Source: Chlorokybus atmophyticus (Eukaryota; Streptophyta; Chlorokybophyceae; Chlorokybales; Chlorokybaceae). Taken from it: 64,000 nt of DNA. Below, one piece after another: positions 56,448-64,000 of this stretch. Made by a program: the position numbers and the translations under genes. Under the pieces are notes generated by a model that was not told where the DNA came from, made no database searches, and saw only the letters and a program-made list of their open reading frames with translations. The stretch is taken from contig RHPI01001037.1 of NCBI GenBank assembly GCA_009103225.1, positions 1,264,588 through 1,328,587 of the forward strand, given 5' to 3'. The stretch's first letter is position 1. Every line of letters starts with the position of its first letter.

Positions 56448-59400
56448 TCAAGCCAATTTACGCTGCCGCTTGCCCACCTCCGTGACAGTCTTGCTCCGGA
56501 AGTTGTAGTACCATCGGCACCAGAACAGAACGTTGTTATCGGGTGTGGCTTTCACCTCCGCCGCGTACTGCTGCACCGTGAGCACTCGGCACGGGTTCAC
56601 AATGGAGCCCAGCGGGTTGATGTCGTAGTGGTTGGACTCGTAAACTTCACGGCTCAGATTCAAGCCCTCCGAAAGCGCGGCTTCACCGGCAGACTTCTTC
56701 GACTCCTCCGGCACTTCTGATGCATGGTAGTACCACGCCACCCGCACTTGTTTCTCGCCCTGAAGACCGGATAGCACATCAGTGCCAAGCAAGAACTATA
56801 TCTCACGCAGGATGTATGCAAAGTGACTACTACTTGACAAGTTGCTGCAATTACTAGCCAATGCAAGCTACCTCGGCAGTTTCCCACATCTCGCACAAGC
56901 GGCCAACGTACGGCGGTTTGTCGGGCTCATCGGGTAAGAATGTAGCACAAGATTCCACATGGAACACCTAGCAGCGAATGATACAAATATCAACACAGTG
57001 CATAAGCATATAGCACATATGTGTGGGCGCATGTGCGCATGCGAACAGAGTTGTTCATACCACATTCAAGCCTGTACCTGTCCTTCAACTATGCACGAGT
57101 TGTAGAAGGTGTCGCCATTCTCAGCTCGCACAGAGTCCCCATGCCAGCTGACATCTTCCGCCTCATCTTCATCGCCACCATCATCAACGTTGGCAGCAAT
57201 ACCAGCTGCAGCACTCTGCTCGGACACTTGGCGTCCATGTGCACGGGCAGCTGCCTGCAGTTTCATGCCTGCAAAAGTCAAAAGACACCATCAGCTACAC
57301 GCCCTGATGAATGAGATGCTACTGTATGAGACAGTAGCACAGGAAGCAGCAAAGCAGTCCGGTGCAATATCGTCACCATGATATTGATTGCGTGGAGATC
57401 GTATGCTAGACAGAGCCCTGCGTGCACTCTTTGGCATTGGGGACTTGGCACTCTTGGCTGCTAGACAGCGCGGGCAGAACCATTCACCAGCTGGCGGTGA
57501 AGTTAGCGCAGGCTGCAGATGATAGCATACAGTCAATTATGAAACTACCATGGCATCGACATGTGTAGCATAGCGCTTGCAGTGCGGACACTTACTGTTA
57601 AGCACATGTAGTGATAGGACTTGTCGCACTCATCGCACGAGAGCATTGTCGACGGCATGGAAAAGCGCTTGCATAGCTCACATACTGTGTCAGCTTCCCC
57701 CAGCGGAACAGGCAAGCCCTCTTTGCTGGCACCAACCTGAACAGCAAAGAAAGCTCAAGTGGGCAAGTCTATGGATTTGCCAGCAAAAGAATTGCAGCAA
57801 CAGCAGTGACCTTTCATCAGAATACACATATTGTGCTCTGTAACAGGGAGCACAAAGCTCAGCTACAACAGCCTATATGTGCGTGCGCTCGTGCGCATGC
57901 TGGCACACACGCTGGCACGCACGCATTCGTGTGTCTGCATACTACGCTGTGCTAGCAGTGGATCCAACCACTCGAGAGCATTTGAGCAGGAGTCCTTGCT
58001 GTATCGTTACAGCAGCACTGCTGCTAATGCCTGCCACCTGCAGGACCGCATCAACAACGCACGTACGCACGCATGCGTCTACATATGAGGTGAGCTGCGT
58101 CTGACTGCAAACAAGCATAGACTGCCTTGTTACATGATAATATGTGAACCTGCTGCAGACTTTTAACACAAGAAGGCTCTGAGCACGCAGATATAGAGAC
58201 AACCTTCCTCATATAACACTCATAGAACACCTTGTTCAGCCATGATGTTTGACCGTGACCACTTTCGTTGAGGGACACCATGTGAAAAAATCACCAAACA
58301 ACACATCAACCTGCGAGGTAGTGAACTTTTTGCGTCTTTTGGTAGCGGGCAGAGGAGCAGCGCCGCCATGCAGCTCATGCAAAAGCGGCGTGGGGGAGCC
58401 GTCGAGTGTGGTTGGCGTTGGGCTGCGTGACGGCCGTATTGGGAGCCTGGCAGACGCGCCCGCATAGGGATCCGGTGTTGGAGGCAGCAGCGACAGGTCG
58501 CGCATCACCCGGCCATAGTTCGCATTGGGCATCAGCGTGCGTGGAGATACTGCTGCAGTCGCCTAACAAACGAGCACACATAAGCAATCACTGACTGCCA
58601 AACTGAAGGGCTTGTGATGTAGTGCGGTGAAGTATGGTGTAGTGCAATCTTCTCAAGTGTCAGTAAAGCATAGAGTGGTGCAGTGTTGTGCAATGGAGCA
58701 CAGTGTAGCGTAGTGTTGCTCAGCGTAACTTGTGTTGGCAGCTGCTTACTGCATGTCAAGGTAGCATGCACATCTCTGGCATAGTTGGCACACTGCAGTC
58801 CCACACTCCCATGTCAGCACAGCAGAGTGTGCGCATGGTCTGTCAATGTGTTGGCAGTGTGATACTGATTGCATGGTGCAGAAACACAGTGCACAGTGCA
58901 TTACAATGCAGCAAAATCAAATTGGAAGGCTGCTACAGGTAGTAAACCAACGCTCGTACACACACCAACACACTTGCGCACCCACCTCGGCAAGATTTGC
59001 ATGAGCGAGGCTCGCGAGTTGAAGTTCCAGCGGGCCAGGCGGTTTGCCGGCGCGTAGCTTGGACATGGCTGAGAGCGCGACAAGCAGCTCAGCGTTGCGC
59101 TTGAGGGCCTTCTCCACCGCCTCAACATCAAACATTGGGATGCAGGCCGGCTGACGCAATGGCGCAGGCAGCGAACTTGTAGCATTTGCTGCTGAAGGAT
59201 CAGCACTGACATCTGATCCTGTACACAATGTATAGGATTTGAGTACACAGAGCGCTATGCATGCCTATCAATGAACAAAAAAAAAAGGTGCTTCACACAA
59301 GTTGTTAAAGTTCACTTCGTAGAGAGAAGCTGACATACTGCTTGAATGTCTGGAGGAACATTCGCTGGGTAACCAAGCAACAGTCGACAATGCATAGGGT

Positions 59401-59835
59401 ATGCATCGTAATCATCCCACAAACATGCATGCTGCACACAAGTACGGCTTGAGCATAGCGAGAGAGACCACATCAGCTTGAAAGGACCAAAGTTTACTTG
59501 CTTGCTTGTATGAAGCGCATCTTTCTACAGGTTGTGCAAACTTGTCCATTTTGCTTCTGAACAGTCACAATGCATGCACAACGTCAAGCACGTTATAAGC
59601 AGCTGGCACTCCGTGCAAGCATCCGCTGTGCTCTGCCCCAACCTGAGGCAGTGCAAGCTGTTGCAGCCGGCGAGGGGGTCAATGGGGCCAACGGATTAGC
59701 TGTCGCTGGCGCGGAAGCGGGCGCAGCGGCGGCGGCAGCAGTCCGCTCCTTGACCTGAGCTATGACGTCCGCCGGCACGCCCAGCTGGCGCAGGAAGGCC
59801 ACCATGCCGGCGGGGTCCCCCCCGCCGCCGTCCAT
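56448..59835 (-). CDS. PHD finger plus BAH-domain protein
   Basis: Minus-strand exons: 59643-59835, 58986-59218, 58204-58562, 57596-57736, 57377-57512, 57078-57268, 56872-56967 and 56448-56759. The N-terminal part (MDGGGGDPAGMVAFLRQLGV; ALKRNAELLVALSAMSKL; MPNANYGRVMRDLSLLPPTP) is not recognised. A PHD finger follows, split between exons: CELCKRF..CDECDKSYHYMC and GEWFCPRC. Then comes a BAH-like domain: EDVSWHGDSV, PPYVGRLCEMWE, RVAWYYHASEV, SNHYDINPL and WCRWYYNFRSK. PHD-BAH proteins read histone marks; plant EBS/SHL have the reverse order, BAH then PHD. Exon 58204-58562 is 359 bases where 360 is needed. One T more in the T6 run near 58285 would join LFGDFF to MVSLNESGHGQTSW, giving about 553 residues. 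It may also be two genes. Confidence 0.7.
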
Positions 59836-60775
59836 CGCTGCGGATTACCTCAGGCCTGCTGCTCACTTGCACCACAGCCCAGTGGCAGAAACTCTTTTCA
59901 GAGAGGCCTGAAAATGCTGCAATTGAGCATAAGCGACCACAGCTGCTACGACTACTCCCAAACCCCGCCAGGACTCCTGTTCCAATGCCGCCGCCGCCGC
60001 CGCCGCCGCCAACGTCAACGCCAACGCGCCCGACAACAACCCAATGTGTCGTCGCTGTCCCAAACGGCAAGGGACAGGCGCGGGCACTCGTCAACCAGTG
60101 CTTTGTCGGAGACTGAACCAGTGCACATAGAATGCCATGCGGTAGTTGTGGTGCGACTCGCACCATGCAAGCGAGTAACAGGCGGGGCATTGCCCACAAA
60201 AAATAAATTTGCCAACTCAGGTGCGTCACCAACATTTCCAGACGTCTTGGTAGTGTTAGATACAGATGGTAGTATACTGGTGCTCGCATGCTGTGCAGCA
60301 ATTGTGACAAGAGTATTTTTGCTACATCTGGCAATGTCCGTGTCGCAACCAACGGATTTACTAACTGTAGTATAGTTGGTAGAAACACCTAGAGTGGATG
60401 CATCCTCTTCACTTCAGCTGGCATTCTTGTAGCATGTCGAACCATCACAGCACAAACGGAGTGCACAGCGCAGCAAAGGTACTAGCTAGCAGGGTGCTGC
60501 TACAACTGAGTAGTGACCGCGGAGCACCTTTCCCGTGAGCGAGTGGGCTTTGCAGCGGAGAAACACAACTACATGGCTACCAATCTGATGGCATCTCTAA
60601 GTGCATAATCACAACACATGCAATGTACTTGAGTTGGCACGCAAAATTACATTGCCACACTAACAGGATAATCAGGAAACGTCCAAACAACCAGCGCAAG
60701 CACCTCCGCCAGGCCAGCCGACGTCCACTTGTACTAACGCAACTAGAAACACTGTACTCTAATCAATCACAACAA
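59836..60775. other. spacer, nothing recognised
   Basis: This lies between the start of the PHD-BAH gene and the 3' end of the carrier gene. It holds a short CCG triplet run (about 59986-60009). No exon chain was seen. Confidence 0.5.
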
Positions 60776-63071
60776 TTATAGGCTTTTGCTCTCATCCCCG
60801 CGCCCAACCGAGTCCGAAAAGCCCTTTGGCATGAGGGAGTCGGTTGCGCTGGCAGCGTACGACTTGAGAGTGCGGCTGATGAGCTCAAAACTCGTGAACG
60901 TGATAACCGCTGTGGGCACAGTCCGGATGAGGTTCGTGCCGCAGCCCCTGTACAGTGCGTGCATCCCACCCTCTTGCCAGACCTGAGCAGTAGCACTGTG
61001 TGAGGCTATTTACCCGGCAACAGAGAGTGAGTTGGTCATCCTGAAGCTAACCAACCTTGCGTATGCAGTCCATGACACCGGTATATCGGATCTTCATGCC
61101 GTTTGCTCGCGACTGGTTTTGCAAGCGCGCTCGGATGACCTGGGGAACAAGCACTTAGCTCCTTGCCATTACACAAGTTCTACGACTACTCAACAGCCTC
61201 ACAAGCCTTGTGACTATGTCTAACTTCTGGGAGATGTACCTCATGTGGGTATGTGGCAGTTGAAGCCAGCATTTTTGAGAGAGCTGATGCCACAGCTAGG
61301 GAGCCTGCGCCAACCTCATTGACAGGCACTCCAGCTGTGGTGCAAGCAGAGTCAATGCATGCAGCAGTTACAACGACAACTGCACCATGATTGAAGAGAA
61401 TTGAAAAGTACACTTGACACACATGCTCACATTTGTCCGCGAGGTAGACTTTGATGGCCTCGTACAGCGGGAACTGTATCACCACATGAGCAATTCCAAC
61501 TACGGAAGGCAGCACACCACTGTGCAAAAACTTACTGTGAGACTTGTTGTGCTATGCGCAAGTAGCATACCCTCATAACCAACAAAGCACAGTCAGATCA
61601 GTAGGGGAAAGCGCTGACCTGTACAGGCCAGCAAACCCTTCTTCCCTGGCAATCTTGGTCAAGGCTTGCAACATGCCGGTATAAACGGCTGGTTGTGTAG
61701 TCAAGGCCTGTGTCTGTACAAGCACGTAAAGTTGTTAATACACCCGTCTGTGATACAACACTTACTAACAAACTTGGCCTCCAGCTGGCTGAAACAACAC
61801 ACCTGCCGTTGCATAAGATAATGCTTACATGCTACGCAGAACTGCTGGCTATGTCAACGATAGACACGCAGAGAAACTGACAGTTCTGGCAGGCAGTATG
61901 CATGTAGTGCTCCTCAAATATGTGTACCTGCATCCTTGTTTTCACCACCCACAGAGGGTTTGTTGTGAAAACAGTGGCGCTGCCTGCGCCTGCCGCAGAC
62001 GCAACATTGACTGCTGTTGAAGGAGCTGAACCATCTGCAAAGCGGTGTGTCAGCGATTGCTGTGTCTTGATGGTTCGGATACAGCAACCTGGACAACAGC
62101 GACAGGCAGAACCTGTGAGATGGACTTAATTACAGCATGTCCAATACCTTTTGGACCTAAAACGGACCTCAAACCGTCATACACTGTAAAGTAAACCTGC
62201 GAGGGATGCAGTAAGATAAGCATAACCACCTCTGGGACAAGTTCTGATTGTCAGCTATAGGGATACAACAACAGCCAATGCTATATGTTACTGCTTCCCC
62301 TTGTTACTAAAAGAGCAAAACATGTTGCGCATGCAGATAGGACCAATGCACAGCAACAACAAATAGATTGAAGACTGCAAGATTTTCGAGTAGGTTGCTA
62401 TCTTACAAGGAACTGCTGTGCTGATAAAATGATCCTCACAACAGCAACTGACGGCGGTTTGTGAATGGGGTTATGGTGTTGCAATATTGACTGCATAGTA
62501 TTGGAGTCTTACCGCCCAATTGGGCAACAACGCCACCATGGTAGGTGTGAGTCCCCTGTACAACCCGCGCACTCCCTCCTCCCTGAATATAACGCTCATA
62601 CTTGCTGCGAACCAAGCATTGCACTGAGCGTGTGGCACACGGCGAAAAGCTGCGCAGTTTGCAAAATAGCAAAGCAGCAGACCAGCTTACATGAAAGCCC
62701 ATGGAATTTGGGTAACTGACCCTGCTTAACGCGCTGCACTTGCAGCCGCGTCTTCACAACATCGAAGGGACAAACAAAAGCTGCAGCAATGGAACCTGCG
62801 GACCGACCATGCTTCAATCACACAAACAACACAGTGCAGTAGAGCAGCATGCGCTACTCATGGCTGTGCGGTAGCACATTCGTAGTTGCTATGAGACAGT
62901 ACTTGCTGAGGAGTGAAGCATAACTAAGCAGAAGTACAATAGAAGTACTATTGAGTAAAATAGACTTGACGGAAGGGAAAGCATTGCACCTGCCATGGCG
63001 CCGGAGACGGCATTGACGGTCCTGGGATCGTCAAACATCTTGCGCAGCTGGTTCGGCTCTGAGTTCAACAT
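60776..63071 (-). CDS. mitochondrial-carrier-family NAD+ transporter (NDT-like)
   Basis: Ten minus-strand exons encode 322 residues: 62990-63071, 62721-62795, 62513-62604, 62148-62196, 61928-62034, 61619-61707, 61431-61519, 61240-61334, 61056-61139 and 60776-60982. All three carrier repeats are present: [23 protein letters not shown] and [13 protein letters not shown]. Each is followed by the second half-motif ([43 protein letters not shown]). The C-terminal [19 protein letters not shown] and the RARLQNQ segment resemble Arabidopsis NDT1/NDT2, which import NAD+ into plastids or mitochondria. The second repeat has Trp (PLW) where most carriers have Asp/Glu, as in the NAD/folate/pyrimidine group. 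The substrate is inferred from this likeness. The target organelle cannot be told. Confidence 0.93.
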
Positions 63072-64000
63072 GCAATTGGTGGCAACAGCCAGAATTGCTG
63101 TAGCGTGCGCTCAGGTGCAGCGGCCGCAGCACAACAGCTCACTAGGTTTTGCTTATATGCAACTCAACCAGGCGGCGGCAGGCGGCGCTTGTACCTAAGC
63201 GCCGCCCGCCGGCTCTCCATGGCCGGCACTGGCTTCTGCAGACATAGCAAGAGCACAGTCGTACGGGCTCGACTTGACGAGCAGCCTCCAGCAGGTTGAA
63301 TTGTGCAAACCAGCCACTGACTAGATGAGGACAAGCGCAAATTGAACCCTGGCCTAACCCCAAGCGACCTCCACCGTCGCCGCCGCCGCCGCCACCGCCG
63401 CCCAAGACCAAACCTGCCTGCTCCACAACGGCCGCGCGCAGACGCCCACCCAGCACCGCCAGCTGTCTACCACGCCAGTCCAGCAATGCAACAGGTAACC
63501 GGAGCTGCCCGCCGACAACGACGATCACCCCACCGCCGCCACCGCCGAGGACGAAGACGGCGACGACGACCACAAGTGCTGAGTGAGTCACTGGACCACT
63601 CAAACAATCCAGGGGACTGTAGCTCTGCCCGTGGTCATGGTGAAGATGTACCCCACTAGGCCTAGTGAACTAGTGGACCGTGATTTGTTTGATTGATCAA
63701 CGCGAAACACAAATGATGAGTGTAGTGTAGATGGGTCTTCCGAACGCGACCGTACGGATAGGGTGGCATGACCGACGTGGCATGCAGGCTAACGTGCGAC
63801 TGTGTGCATTACGTTGCGAGTTAGGTTGAATGGCCTCAAGTTGCGTGATTACACACAGACAAAGTCTCGTAAGTGACGAGTTGTAACGTACGCAAAAGTC
63901 TGGTCCTTTGCAAGTCTGCGTAACGTCAACGTCTGCCCTCAGACTAACGAGGACAGCATGTTGGTGTACAGCCCCCCACACACCCACACAAAGGCATGCA
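63072..64000. other. upstream of the carrier gene; no gene seen
   Basis: This is GC-rich DNA with CCG/CCACCG triplet runs (about 63371-63400 and 63525-63545), probably the 5' region of the carrier gene. The ORFs here are low-complexity Arg/Pro or Gly/Val frames without domains. Confidence 0.5.

Overview
The window is nuclear DNA from a eukaryote, most likely a green alga (Viridiplantae). It is intron-rich (about 95 introns can be read, nearly all GT-AG). It carries an A20/AN1 stress-associated protein, a DUF1664 protein, a PICKLE/CHD3-like remodeler and an NDT-like NAD+ carrier, which together point to the green lineage. The species cannot be fixed from this sequence. The two runs of N and the very long homopolymer and dinucleotide tracts show a draft assembly.

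Layout: 1-3.6 kb has no clear gene (a gap, an AT-rich stretch, and a short 5S-rRNA-like match at 2.9-3.05 kb). An A20/AN1 protein (+) lies at 3.6-4.6 kb, followed by repeats. EAF6 (-) and a DUF1664 protein (+) share a promoter at 7.4-9.9 kb. PUS3 (-) lies at 11.4-13.4 kb, NOP10 (-) at 15.4-16.1 kb and a 20-exon CHD remodeler (+) at 16.9-25.2 kb. A repeat-rich spacer follows with a 616-bp CT tract. A P4-ATPase (-) lies at 29.4-35.2 kb and a RhoGAP (+) at 35.9-38.3 kb. An SDR (-) is at 40.0-41.8 kb, VPS29 (+) at 42.1-44.0 kb, histone H3 (-) at 46.2-46.7 kb and a DHRS12-like SDR (+) at 47.5-50.1 kb. An LRR fragment (+) is at 50.9-51.6 kb, an unrecognised protein (-) at 52.0-53.4 kb, a PHD-BAH protein (-) at 56.4-59.8 kb and a mitochondrial NAD+ carrier (-) at 60.8-63.1 kb.

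The genes are not one pathway; this is ordinary housekeeping content: chromatin (CHD, EAF6, H3, PHD-BAH), RNA modification (NOP10, PUS3) and membrane traffic (P4-ATPase, VPS29, RhoGAP). The architecture stands out. Five head-to-head pairs share short promoters: EAF6/DUF1664, NOP10/CHD, P4-ATPase/RhoGAP, SDR/VPS29 and H3/DHRS12. Two of the convergent spacers between them hold perfect hairpins.

Exon models were built by hand from splice sites, reading phase and family similarity recalled from memory. Total lengths are whole codon numbers for the A20/AN1 gene, NOP10, CHD, P4-ATPase, RhoGAP, both SDRs, VPS29 and the carrier. Three gene models between 51.4 and 58.3 kb seem to need a one-base shift, and one of these also contains a 130-bp inverted duplication inside an exon. 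I saw no CRISPR, phage, operon or obvious transposon. I found no clearly new biological system; the best candidates for a second look are the inverted duplication, the promoter and hairpin layout, the 5S-like fragment and the unrecognised genes.
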